Shown here one piece after another: positions 1 through 6,573 of a stretch of DNA of 17,348 nucleotides (positions within the stretch are counted from its first letter, which is position 1; every line of letters begins with the position of its first letter). The notes under the pieces are model-generated. The model was not told the DNA's origin. It ran no database searches and worked only from the letters and a program-made list of their open reading frames with translations. The position numbers were made by a program, and so were the translations under genes. The stretch comes from Oscillospiraceae bacterium (GTDB lineage: Bacteria > Bacillota > Clostridia > Oscillospirales > Ruminococcaceae), in contig CAAEOA010000321.1 in assembly GCA_900757485.1 (NCBI GenBank), forward strand, positions 1 through 17,348. The letters run 5' to 3'.

Positions 1-1
1 G

Positions 2-58
2 AAAAAATATAAAAACAAATACAAGCATTATGAACCTATGCTTCGCTTGAAAGGATGA
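2..58 (+). CDS. Possible 3' end of an upstream gene (partial)
   Basis: One frame is open from the window edge to a TGA at 56-58 and would encode a Lys/Tyr-rich tail ending EPMLRLKG. The stop lies 7 nt before the TTG start of the next gene, and the ribosome binding site of that gene (AAAGGA, 50-55) sits inside the end of this frame, a spacing common in operons. With only 18 codons visible I cannot identify the product, and an open frame this short could be chance. Confidence 0.3.
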   Translation, partial: KKYKNKYKHYEPMLRLKG

Positions 59-65
59 AAAAATT

Positions 66-1331
66 TTGAAAACGAAAAAGATAATATACACTGTCACTGC
101 CGTTTTTATGCTGATGTCCTTTGCGCTCAATGGATATTCTGCATATTATGAATGGCCGAATGTCGGGTTGGATACTTCCAATACACAAACGGTGCTGTAC
201 GGCGCAAAAAAAGAGGAAGCCGTTTATTTTAACAGTGCCGATCTGGAATTCAAATTAGGTTTGAGTGAGGGAGAATTGGTCAGCATTACCGTGCTCTCTC
301 TGCCGAAAGCAGAAGAAGGAAAATTAACCATCGGAAAAACCGATGTAAAAAAGGATGACTGTATCACCCGCGTACAGATCAATGAACTTGCTTTTGTTCC
401 GGCAAAGGACGCTGCCAAAGCCGAGTTTACCCTGCTGCCCGAAGCTTCTGACAGCGTAAAAACCACTTTGTCAATCAATCTATATGAAAAGGATAATCTG
501 GCGCCGGTCATTGAAAGCGGAAAATTCTCCACCAATAAGAATATGCCGATTCAGGGCACGCTCTCAGTCTATGATCCTGACGGTGATATGGTAATGATAA
601 AGGTGTTGAACGCTCCGAGCAAAGGCGACATTCAGTTTGACGGCACCTCTTTTACCTATGAGCCTTATCTGGACATCACCGGCGCCGATACCATGAGTTT
701 TGTCTGTGTAGACAAGCAGGGTAATTACAGTAAAAAAGGAGTCGTGGATTTTAACATTGAGAAAGACCGAGCGGCATTTTCTTACACCGATATGCAAAAC
801 AATCCCTCCCATTACAGTGCAGTCAAACTCCATGAAAAAGGTGTTTTGACCGGTGAAAAATCGGGAGACGCATACTTTTTCTATCCGTCCGAACAGGTAA
901 CCAGGGGAAAATTTGTCATTAAACTGATTGCGGCGCTGGGAATGGAAAACCGATTGAGTTCCTGTGTAAACTGCGGTTTGCAGAATGACAGTGAAATTCC
1001 GCAATATATGAAAACCTATGTCAAACTCGCCAAAGATACGAAAATCATTACCGAAAAAGTGTTTTATCCGAATCAGGTGCTGACTCGTGCCGAAGCAGTT
1101 GTTTTGATTGACCGAGCTCTGAACATTCCCGACGTCAAAAATGCGGCGCTTTCATACTCAGATAAAGCATCTATTCCCAAATGGGCAATTCAATCTTATA
1201 TGAACTTGAGTGCATATAAAATGTTGGATTTTTATGACGGATTAATGAAACCATCAGTGGCGCTGCAAAATGACCATATGGCAGATTTGCTGTGGCAGGT
1301 ATGGAAATATACTGACAGCATCCGAAAATAA
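66..1331 (+). CDS. Secreted Ig-like / S-layer-homology (SLH) domain protein
   Basis: A predicted cell-surface protein of 421 residues. Residues 1-26 form a signal peptide: KTKK, a hydrophobic stretch, then a cleavage-like YSA. Residues about 40-145 and 146-235 look like two beta-rich cadherin/Ig-like modules; the second has the typical DPDGD turn (170-174) and a repeated pattern near its end. Residues about 238-416 hold three SLH repeats. The first two end in VTRGK (278-282) and LTRAE (339-343), the motif that binds pyruvylated secondary cell-wall polymer; in the third the motif is replaced by LQNDH, so it is degenerate. A CVNC pair at 300-303 is unusual for an exported protein. The TTG start at 66 is chosen because AGGA lies 10 nt upstream and the ATG at 56 runs into a stop after four codons. 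A terminator follows at 1410-1446. Its role is probably structural or wall-anchoring; the exact function is unknown. Confidence 0.8.
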   Translation: MKTKKIIYTVTAVFMLMSFALNGYSAYYEWPNVGLDTSNTQTVLYGAKKEEAVYFNSADLEFKLGLSEGELVSITVLSLPKAEEGKLTIGKTDVKKDDCITRVQINELAFVPAKDAAKAEFTLLPEASDSVKTTLSINLYEKDNLAPVIESGKFSTNKNMPIQGTLSVYDPDGDMVMIKVLNAPSKGDIQFDGTSFTYEPYLDITGADTMSFVCVDKQGNYSKKGVVDFNIEKDRAAFSYTDMQNNPSHYSAVKLHEKGVLTGEKSGDAYFFYPSEQVTRGKFVIKLIAALGMENRLSSCVNCGLQNDSEIPQYMKTYVKLAKDTKIITEKVFYPNQVLTRAEAVVLIDRALNIPDVKNAALSYSDKASIPKWAIQSYMNLSAYKMLDFYDGLMKPSVALQNDHMADLLWQVWKYTDSIRK

Positions 1332-1409
1332 AACAACATTGTACTGATAAAATTTGATTTTCCCGTTGGCAAAACCTTCCCTCTTGCAATCCCGTCCCTT
1401 TTCGGTTAT

Positions 1410-1446
1410 AATAAAAGCCAGACGACGTTGCCGTCCGGCTTTTATT
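1410..1446 (+). terminator. Rho-independent terminator after the SLH gene
   Basis: Arms AATAAAAGCC-A-GACG (1410-1424) and CGTC-C-GGCTTTTATT (1432-1446) pair with a single A/C mismatch around a 7-nt loop. The T-rich 3' arm provides the U-tract. It lies 79 nt after the SLH stop codon. Confidence 0.75.
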
Positions 1447-1528
1447 GAAACATTGCTCACTTCGTTGCGCTATCGGTTTATGTTTGAATAAAATCTCAGC
1501 CACCGATACCACCCGGCTTTTATTGAAA
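1435..1528. repeat. 16-bp direct repeat in the SLH-dCMP deaminase spacer
   Basis: CCGGCTTTTATTGAAA occurs at 1435-1450, where it forms the terminator's 3' arm, and again at 1513-1528, where it has no matching 5' arm. Between them lies a 7-bp inverted repeat, TATCGGT (1471-1477) and ACCGATA (1502-1508). The second copy probably reflects local duplication of a terminator fragment. Two weak promoter candidates for the next gene overlap this region: TTGCGC (1465-1470) with TAAAAT (1489-1494) at 18 nt, and TTGAAA (1523-1528) with CATAAA (1546-1551) at 17 nt. Confidence 0.5.
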
Positions 1529-1581
1529 TAATGGCGGTATGGTAGCATAAATTTAGGGATATGAAGGGAATGGTCATTACA

Positions 1582-2070
1582 ATGGAACGCAGAGATAAAA
1601 CAAACTATTATTTGGATATTGCCGAAACGGTATTGGAGCGCGGAACCTGTCTGCGGCGTAATTTCGGCGCTATTATCGTCAAAAATGACCAGATCATCTC
1701 CACCGGATATGTCGGGGCTCCGCGGGGACGGGAAAATTGTTCCGATCTGGGATATTGCACCCGTGAAAAACTGAAAATTCCGCGGGGACAGCGTTATGAG
1801 CTTTGCCGTTCTGTTCACGCCGAGCAAAATGCAATTATTGCCGCTTCCCGCAATGACATGATCGGTGCTACTCTTTATTTGGTAGGGCGGGATGTAAACA
1901 CCGGGGAATTGGTTCCGAATGCAAGTGCCTGCTCCATGTGCAAGCGTATGATTATCAACGCCGGCATTGACAGAGTAGTCATCCGCAATACGCCGACAGA
2001 ATATACCGAAATCAACGTGTTGGATTGGGTACGCAATGACGAATCTTTGGAGGGCGTTTTGGGATATTAA
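1582..2070 (+). CDS. comEB: Deoxycytidylate (dCMP) deaminase, ComEB family
   Basis: Catalyses deamination of dCMP to dUMP, feeding thymidylate synthesis in the cytosol. The zinc-dependent deaminase signature is clear: SVHAEQN (His79, proton-shuttling Glu81) and ACSMC (Cys117, Cys120). The segment NCSDLGYC...PRGQRYELC (residues 52-75) is typical of dCMP deaminases with an extra Cys-rich zinc site. The usual PCxxC motif has Ala in place of Pro here. I chose the ATG at 1582 (162 residues, MERRDKTNYY) because related proteins begin there and AAGGGA at 1564-1569 lies upstream. An in-frame ATG at 1561 would add seven residues but has its AGGG only 2 nt away. The gene stands alone, closed by a bidirectional terminator. 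ComEB is a historical competence-locus name; nothing here links it to DNA uptake. Confidence 0.88.
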   Translation: MERRDKTNYYLDIAETVLERGTCLRRNFGAIIVKNDQIISTGYVGAPRGRENCSDLGYCTREKLKIPRGQRYELCRSVHAEQNAIIAASRNDMIGATLYLVGRDVNTGELVPNASACSMCKRMIINAGIDRVVIRNTPTEYTEINVLDWVRNDESLEGVLGY

Positions 2071-2090
2071 CCCCATTTTAACAGGACGTA

Positions 2091-2129
2091 AATAATCATC
2101 CACCCGCACTATGCGGGTGGATGATTATT
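2091..2129. terminator. Bidirectional terminator between dCMP deaminase and rlmH
   Basis: A perfect 18-bp stem (2091-2108 with 2112-2129) around a CTA loop, between two convergent genes. The distal arm overlaps the first bases of the rlmH TAA stop (2128-2130), so rlmH translation ends inside the hairpin. Confidence 0.8.
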
Positions 2130-2610
2130 ATTTATGATATTTTCCGTTCCCCGCAATCTGAAATCCGCGATAAATCTGTTCGAGTAGCATAACCCGTGCC
2201 ATCTGATGGGGGAAAGTCATTTTGGACATCGATAACCGCATTGCACCGGTCTGCTTCACTGCTTCAGACAGCCCGTAAGAGCCGCCTATAATAAAGCTGA
2301 CCGTACTCTTTCCCTCTAAGGGAATTTTTTGCAGTAATTCGCTCATTGCCGGCGAATCCACCAGTTTGCCCTCAATGCAAAGCGGAATAACCGCGCCACC
2401 CGCAGGCAGCTTGGAAAGGATTCCTTTTCCTTCGCTTTCAATCACCTGAGCAATTTGAGCCGCGGAAGGATTGTCGCTGATTTTCGTTTCTGCCAGTTCT
2501 ATGATTTGAAGTTTGCAAAAAGCAGACAAACGCTTTGCGTATTCCTCGCATGCTTTCCGCCAGTACTCTTCTTTCAGCTTGCCGATACAAATCACATTAA
2601 CCGTCAGCAT
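2128..2610 (-). CDS. rlmH: 23S rRNA (pseudouridine1915-N3)-methyltransferase RlmH
   Basis: A SPOUT-class methyltransferase that methylates pseudouridine 1915 in helix 69 of 23S rRNA in assembled ribosomes. Its 160 residues match the family length. Visible signatures are the start MLTVNVICIGKLKEEYW, the trefoil-knot SAM-binding loop FIIGGSYGLSEAV (106-118) and LSMSKMTFPHQMARVMLLEQIYRG (starting at 126). The C terminus is usually ...PYHK/R; here it is GKYHK, so Lys replaces the usual Pro while Tyr-His-Lys is kept. The ATG at 2610 overlaps the stop codon of the upstream MBL-fold gene by one base (TAATG), implying translational coupling. In Bacillus, rlmH also lies just downstream of walJ, separated there by an htrA-type protease gene that is missing here. 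Confidence 0.93.
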   Translation of the reverse strand: MLTVNVICIGKLKEEYWRKACEEYAKRLSAFCKLQIIELAETKISDNPSAAQIAQVIESEGKGILSKLPAGGAVIPLCIEGKLVDSPAMSELLQKIPLEGKSTVSFIIGGSYGLSEAVKQTGAMRLSMSKMTFPHQMARVMLLEQIYRGFQIAGNGKYHK

Positions 2611-3410
2611 TACAGTTCGACCACCTTTCCGATAGTCATCCGAGGTGCAACCGAAAGAGTAAAATCCGAATTAAGCTTCATGCCGTCCGAAACAAGACGG
2701 GATACAGATGTTTCCAACGCAATCTCCGGGCGGTTGTTTTCTTCGCTTAAATGACCTAACATAAAATGCTTGACACCGCGGCTGACCAGCCTATGTATTT
2801 CCTCTGCACAATCGCAATTGGAAAGATGTCCGCGTTCACCCTGTATCCGTTGTTTTAAAAACCACGGATAACATCCGTTAAGCAGCATGTTTTCATCATA
2901 ATTGGATTCAATAAACACGAAATCGCTTTCACTAATTTGGCTATCCACTTCTTCTGACACATATCCTAAATCGGTAGAAAGGGCAAAGCGCTTCCCGTCA
3001 TTAAAAGTCAAACGATATCCCATGCTGTCAACACTGTCATGGCTGGTGCGAAATGCAGAAAGCTCCATATCCTCAACAATTGCCGGCTTTTTATTAATCT
3101 CTTTTAGTTTTGCTTTGCTGCCGACTGCGTTTTTGGCAATCAATTCTTTCAGCGTCGCGACATTGCCGTAGATGGAAACGGAAATTGTTTCACTCAGCTT
3201 ATACAGTCCCTTGATATGATCACTGTGTTCATGGGTAACAAACACAGCCTGAATCGCGGAAAGGCTGATATCATGCAGCTTGAGCGCAGACGTTAAACTT
3301 CGGATCCCGATTCCGCAGTCAAACAGAATTCCGCTTTCCTGTGTACCGGCATATATTGCATTTCCTTTGCTGGAACTGCAAATCGGATAAATGAAATTCA
3401 TACTTTTCAC
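2610..3410 (-). CDS. walJ: MBL-fold metallohydrolase, WalJ/YycJ family
   Basis: A metallo-beta-lactamase-fold hydrolase of the WalJ (YycJ) family, exonuclease-like enzymes linked in Bacillus to the WalRK cell-wall regulon. The metal-binding motif THEHSDH is at residues 59-65 (His60, His62, Asp64, His65). Further ligands probably come from the HDS of SHDSVDSMGY, the Asp of LSTDLGY and the His of the late GHLS. The GTG start at 3410 (266 residues) is preferred because GGAAAGG lies 6 nt upstream. An ATG three codons later (3401) has no good ribosome binding site, and the upstream TTG at 3461 has none. WalR/WalK genes are not next to it, so the regulatory link is inferred from the family. The gene overlaps rlmH by one base. 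Confidence 0.82.
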   Translation of the reverse strand: MKSMNFIYPICSSSKGNAIYAGTQESGILFDCGIGIRSLTSALKLHDISLSAIQAVFVTHEHSDHIKGLYKLSETISVSIYGNVATLKELIAKNAVGSKAKLKEINKKPAIVEDMELSAFRTSHDSVDSMGYRLTFNDGKRFALSTDLGYVSEEVDSQISESDFVFIESNYDENMLLNGCYPWFLKQRIQGERGHLSNCDCAEEIHRLVSRGVKHFMLGHLSEENNRPEIALETSVSRLVSDGMKLNSDFTLSVAPRMTIGKVVEL

Positions 3411-3465
3411 ACGAACGACCTTTCCACTTCTCGTATTATTGCAATTTTGATTTTTTTTCAAAATT

Positions 3466-3489
3466 ATTTATGAACTTAATTTCATAAAT
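3466..3489. repeat. Perfect 9-bp inverted repeat in a divergent promoter region
   Basis: ATTTATGAA (3466-3474) and TTCATAAAT (3481-3489) are separated by 6 bp, centred between the divergent walJ-like and yjdF-like genes. The size and symmetry suit a dimeric repressor operator, but no regulator is encoded nearby. The AT-rich context also allows chance symmetry. Confidence 0.35.
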
Positions 3490-3507
3490 TTAAAAAGGAG
3501 TATTATC

Positions 3508-4095
3508 TTGAAAGACAACCGTATCATAAAAAACATTGCCTTATCAGCATTTTTGCTGATTATTTATATTGTCACATATTTTTTAGCACCTGAGTATGGC
3601 ATATCAATCGAGCCGATTGATTTTTTTACAGCAGCAGGCTGCATCATCGGAATCTGTTTACTGTTTTTCCGGCTTCCCTCTGCCTATTATTATGTATTGG
3701 CGCTATTTGCCTGTGCCGCACAATACTTTGGCATGATGTTTCACTTTTATGAACGATTTTCCTTCTTTGATTTACTTCTTCACTTTAGCAGCGGATTTTT
3801 ATTAACCATGTACGGCAATTATTTCTGCCGATTTTTAGTAAAGAAATATTCACATCCAGGTATTCCCGCAGTTATCACCGTATTATTCTCGGTGTTCTTT
3901 GCCGTCACCGGCGCAGTTATATGGGAAATTTATGAATTTCTCGCCGATCGCTTCCTTGGAATGACCTCTCAGGGAATCGGTGTTGCCGACACCATGGAGG
4001 ATCTGATTGCCGGCTCATTAAGCGCAGTGATCTGCGGAATATTGTTATTCTTTCTGAGAAGCAAAACAAAAACAAGCGATAAAACAAACGGATGA
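3508..4095 (+). CDS. YjdF/DUF2238-family integral membrane protein
   Basis: A 195-residue membrane protein with about five or six hydrophobic helices (roughly 9-28, 38-54, 58-76, 86-110, 118-142, 162-184). It keeps the polar positions that mark the DUF2238 (E. coli YjdF-like) family: FFDLLLHFSSG (86-96, Asp88 and His92), WEIYEFLAD (139-147, Trp139, Glu140, Glu143) and DTMEDLIAG (161-169, Asp161 and Asp165). Acidic and His residues buried in helices suggest metal or proton chemistry, but no activity is established. The start is TTG 3508, with AAGGAG at 3495-3500 and a 7-nt gap, the best ribosome binding site in this part of the window. The gene is monocistronic, diverges from the walJ-like gene and ends at a hairpin shared with murA. 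Family assignment is from motifs; the function is unknown. Confidence 0.75.
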   Translation: MKDNRIIKNIALSAFLLIIYIVTYFLAPEYGISIEPIDFFTAAGCIIGICLLFFRLPSAYYYVLALFACAAQYFGMMFHFYERFSFFDLLLHFSSGFLLTMYGNYFCRFLVKKYSHPGIPAVITVLFSVFFAVTGAVIWEIYEFLADRFLGMTSQGIGVADTMEDLIAGSLSAVICGILLFFLRSKTKTSDKTNG

Positions 4096-4096
4096 A

Positions 4097-4129
4097 AAAG
4101 TCCTTTCGCGTTCCTTGCGAAAGGACTTT
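4097..4129. terminator. Bidirectional terminator between yjdF-like gene and murA
   Basis: A 13-bp stem, AAAGTCCTTTCGC (4097-4109) with GCGAAAGGACTTT (4117-4129), and a 7-nt loop. On the minus strand it is followed by a T-run, so it ends murA transcripts well; on the plus strand it follows the yjdF-like stop codon by 1 nt. Confidence 0.8.
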
Positions 4130-4143
4130 GATGCAAAACGATA

Positions 4144-5427
4144 TTATAGCGCCTTCCGAACCGAGCTGCCCGGAATGGAAATTTTCTTTATGTTAGCGCC
4201 CAGATTGCGCAGTTTTTTTTCAATATCTTCATATCCGCGTTCGATATGGTAAATATCCTCAATCTCAGTGGTGCCGTCTGCCGCCAGGGCAGCAATAATC
4301 AACGCGGCGCCTGCCCGCAGATCGGTTGCTTTCACCGGTGCTCCGGTCAGATGTCCGGTTCCTTCCACCACAGCTACTTTACCGTCTACTGAAATGTCCG
4401 CGCCCATTCGGCGCAGCTCATCCACATAGCGAAAACGGTTATCCCAAACGCCTTCGGTCACAATGCTTGTCCCCTCAGCCAAAGTAAGCAGCGCGGTAAC
4501 TTGCGGCTGCATATCGGTAGGGAAGCCCGGATGAGGCATCGTTTTCACGCTGGATTTTTGAATATCGCCATGCATAGACACCCGAATGCTGTCGTCAAAT
4601 TCCTCGATCTCAGCGCCGATTTTCTCCAATTTCGCTGTAATCGATTCCAAATGCTTCGGAATCACATTTTTCACTAATATATCGCCTTTGGTGGCGACCG
4701 CCGCCGCCATATAGGTACCGGCTTCAATCTGATCGGGAATAATGGAATAAGTAGCTCCCTTCAAGTGGGAAACGCCGCGAATTTTTATGACGTCGGTTCC
4801 CGCGCCCATAATGTCCGCGCCCATCGAGTTCAAAAAGTTAGCTAAATCAACGATATGAGGCTCTTTTGCAGCATTTTCAATGATCGTCAAGCCCTCTGCC
4901 CGTACCGCCGCAAGCATCACATTAATTGTGGCGCCGACCGTAACCATATCGAAATAGATCTGCGAACCAATCAGCGATTCGGCGTGGACGTCAATCATAC
5001 CGTGATCAATCTCATAATCGGCTCCCAATGACTTAAAGCCCTTCAAATGCTGATCAATCGGTCTTACTCCGAAATCGCAGCCGCCGGGCATTGCCACCCG
5101 TGCATTTTTAAATTTGCCGAGCAATGCACCTAACAAATAATAAGATGCACGCATATGCCGTACCATTTCATACGGTACGACCGGATTGGTGATTCTTGTT
5201 GTGTCAATTTCTATTGTCGATTTATTAATCATGCGCACTTGTGCGCCCATTTCATATAAAATTCTGATAATCATCGAAACATCACTGATGCTCGGTATAT
5301 TTTCAATAACGCAAGGACCGTCGGACAGAATGGTTGCAGGTATAATAGCAACTGCCGCATTTTTAGCGCCGCTGATTTCTACCTCACCTTTCAGACTGAC
5401 GCCACCACTGATCACATACTTTTCCAA
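4144..5427 (-). CDS. murA: UDP-N-acetylglucosamine 1-carboxyvinyltransferase (MurA)
   Basis: First committed step of peptidoglycan synthesis: transfers enolpyruvate from PEP to UDP-GlcNAc in the cytosol. At 427 residues it is full length, with two inside-out alpha/beta barrel domains. Key residues are visible: GAKNAA (Lys22-Asn23, substrate binding), HMRAS (91-95), PGGCDFGVRP with catalytic Cys117 in the mobile loop, and PGFPTDMQPQ with Asp305 as general base. Because the loop has Cys and not Asp, fosfomycin sensitivity would be expected. The TTG start at 5427 has GGAG 9 nt upstream. A near promoter lies at 5459-5487 and a second, stronger one about 375 nt upstream, so transcription may be dual. 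No other cell-wall gene is adjacent; clostridia often carry two murA copies and this window does not show whether another exists. Confidence 0.96.
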   Translation of the reverse strand: MEKYVISGGVSLKGEVEISGAKNAAVAIIPATILSDGPCVIENIPSISDVSMIIRILYEMGAQVRMINKSTIEIDTTRITNPVVPYEMVRHMRASYYLLGALLGKFKNARVAMPGGCDFGVRPIDQHLKGFKSLGADYEIDHGMIDVHAESLIGSQIYFDMVTVGATINVMLAAVRAEGLTIIENAAKEPHIVDLANFLNSMGADIMGAGTDVIKIRGVSHLKGATYSIIPDQIEAGTYMAAAVATKGDILVKNVIPKHLESITAKLEKIGAEIEEFDDSIRVSMHGDIQKSSVKTMPHPGFPTDMQPQVTALLTLAEGTSIVTEGVWDNRFRYVDELRRMGADISVDGKVAVVEGTGHLTGAPVKATDLRAGAALIIAALAADGTTEIEDIYHIERGYEDIEKKLRNLGANIKKISIPGSSVRKAL

Positions 5428-5458
5428 GGCGACACTCTCCTTTAGTTTATCGTTTTAT

Positions 5459-5487
5459 AGTATATCACAAAAACAGAAAAAATGGAA
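5459..5487 (-). promoter_or_regulatory. Proximal murA promoter (sigma-A type)
   Basis: On the minus strand, TATACT (5464-5459) is preceded by an extended -10 TGA and lies 17 nt after TTCCAT (5487-5482), a poor -35. The predicted RNA start is about 25 nt before the murA TTG codon. Confidence 0.5.
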
Positions 5488-5512
5488 GTGTAATTTTTTA
5501 GTATTTTTTGTT

Positions 5513-5725
5513 TTAACTTATTACTATTTCTACGCAAAAATTTATCTTTATCTCTGTTAAGAAAATGCTGATGAAATCTAGCCTGGACAGTTTGAAAAAA
5601 TCCGTTTTTTCAAAAAGCAGTTTCTCCGCAAAAAAACCGACAGGCTGTAATTTGATCAATGCTTCCTTTATAGTATGTGCAAAACCCAAAGCGGTCATAC
5701 CGTATTTGACGGAAAGCAAAAACAT
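5513..5725 (-). CDS. Doubtful small protein or leader segment upstream of murA
   Basis: A 70-codon frame downstream of the strong promoter at 5807-5835. The composition is protein-like (YGMTALGFAHTIKEALIKL, then FFAEKLLFEKTDFFKL), but there is no Shine-Dalgarno before the ATG at 5725 or before the internal ATG at 5698, and I recognise no family. It may be a gene remnant or simply an untranslated murA leader. It is listed only because a good promoter points at it. Confidence 0.15.
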   Translation of the reverse strand: MFLLSVKYGMTALGFAHTIKEALIKLQPVGFFAEKLLFEKTDFFKLSRLDFISIFLTEIKINFCVEIVIS

Positions 5726-5800
5726 TATTCAAAAACCGCACAAAAGAACAGACGATATAAAACCGCCTGTTTGCCGATCGAATTTTATGAGTTTGCCGTT

Positions 5801-5835
5801 GTATACAGTATACTAAAAACAAGAGCTTCTGTCAA
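5801..5835 (-). promoter_or_regulatory. Near-consensus sigma-A promoter overlapped by a palindrome
   Basis: On the minus strand, TTGACA (5835-5830), a 17-nt spacer and TATACT (5812-5807) match the vegetative consensus almost exactly; a second TTGACA lies directly upstream (5841-5836). The -10 is embedded in GTATAC-A-GTATAC (5801-5813), an inverted repeat placed where a bound repressor would block RNA polymerase. The RNA would start near 5800 and run toward murA. Confidence 0.6.
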
Positions 5836-5908
5836 TGTCAAATAGGTAACGATTGTTATCAAATAGATTACAGTAAAAATCAAAAAAATCGCTTTTCAAA
5901 TGAATGGA

Positions 5909-6454
5909 CTATAACTTTAATTTTTTTAAAAATTTCGGTTTAAAATAATGAAAATACATTCCGATCAAGCGAGTCAGCACTATGTCATACAGCACAAATA
6001 CACTGTTTCCTGCCAACCAAAAAGCGGCTATTCCCCATTTCCCGAATGCGCCGAAATCCTCCAACACCTCGGTTATACCGAATAAATATACAACCGCCAA
6101 ATAGGAAAGCACAACCGCCATATTAAACACCAATATCTTCAAAATCCATTCCAACTGCCGCCGTTTTATCCTTTCCAGTACTCCTTTTAAAATCGGATAA
6201 TATCCGAAAAATCCGGCAAATAAAACAGCCGCTTCCTTATTCGGGCCTACCAGCAGTGATAAAACCGCTACGGCAAAAAAGCAAAGCAATGCATACCGAT
6301 ACCCGTATTCAATCACCATGATAATCAGCAAAGCCCCTGCCATTGCCGGCAGCGCATATTCTGCAAACGGAAATATTCCCGTTAAAAACATCAATATGAC
6401 CGCAAGCCCGGATAGTACTCCGCCGAAAGCGATTGATTTTGTTGTTCGTCTCAT
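5909..6454 (-). CDS. Membrane protein resembling an ECF-transporter S component
   Basis: A 181-residue hydrophobic protein with about five or six membrane segments (roughly 10-30, 35-55, 58-75, 105-130, 140-165). The start MRRTTKSIAFGGVLSGLAVI and the overall size resemble small S-component-like membrane proteins common in clostridia; the motif evidence is modest and the substrate cannot be read from the sequence. The ATG at 6454 is preferred to one 21 nt upstream because AAAGGAG lies 7 nt before it and the upstream ATG has no ribosome binding site. It follows the DnaJ gene on the same strand but is separated by the terminator at 6508-6539. No clear promoter is visible in the 53-nt gap, so it may depend on read-through. 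Confidence 0.6.
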   Translation of the reverse strand: MRRTTKSIAFGGVLSGLAVILMFLTGIFPFAEYALPAMAGALLIIMVIEYGYRYALLCFFAVAVLSLLVGPNKEAAVLFAGFFGYYPILKGVLERIKRRQLEWILKILVFNMAVVLSYLAVVYLFGITEVLEDFGAFGKWGIAAFWLAGNSVFVLYDIVLTRLIGMYFHYFKPKFLKKLKL

Positions 6455-6507
6455 TCCGACGCTCCTTTCTTTCATTGGCTCGGAAACGTTATGCCGTTCA
6501 AAACAAA

Positions 6508-6539
6508 ATCCGGAAGAAATACCGTGCTTTCTTCCGGAT
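6508..6539 (-). terminator. Rho-independent terminator after the DnaJ gene
   Basis: A perfect 12-bp stem, ATCCGGAAGAAA (6508-6519) with TTTCTTCCGGAT (6528-6539), and an 8-nt loop. On the minus strand it is followed by TTTGTTT. It sits 34 nt past the DnaJ stop codon. Confidence 0.75.
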
Positions 6540-6573
6540 CAGCCTGTTCAAAAATAAGATGGGCACCGCTTTG

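Larger units (their letters stand above)
5428..5908. other. 481-bp spacer between murA and the S-component-like gene
   Basis: No secure gene. It contains the proximal murA promoter, a second strong minus-strand promoter with an overlapping palindrome (5801-5835), a 10-bp AT-rich hairpin at 5591-5614 and one weak minus-strand reading frame (5513-5725). No convincing terminator follows the S-component-like gene that ends at 5909. Confidence 0.5.

Noticed and set aside
1410..1560. tRNA or CRISPR-like repeat in the spacer with CCGGCTTTTATTGAAA copies
   Set aside because: There are only two copies, one being a terminator arm; no cloverleaf and no regular repeat-spacer pattern.
1171..2109. A 312-codon minus-strand frame
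   Set aside because: It runs antisense through the dCMP deaminase gene and the terminator region, has no family features and no ribosome binding site.
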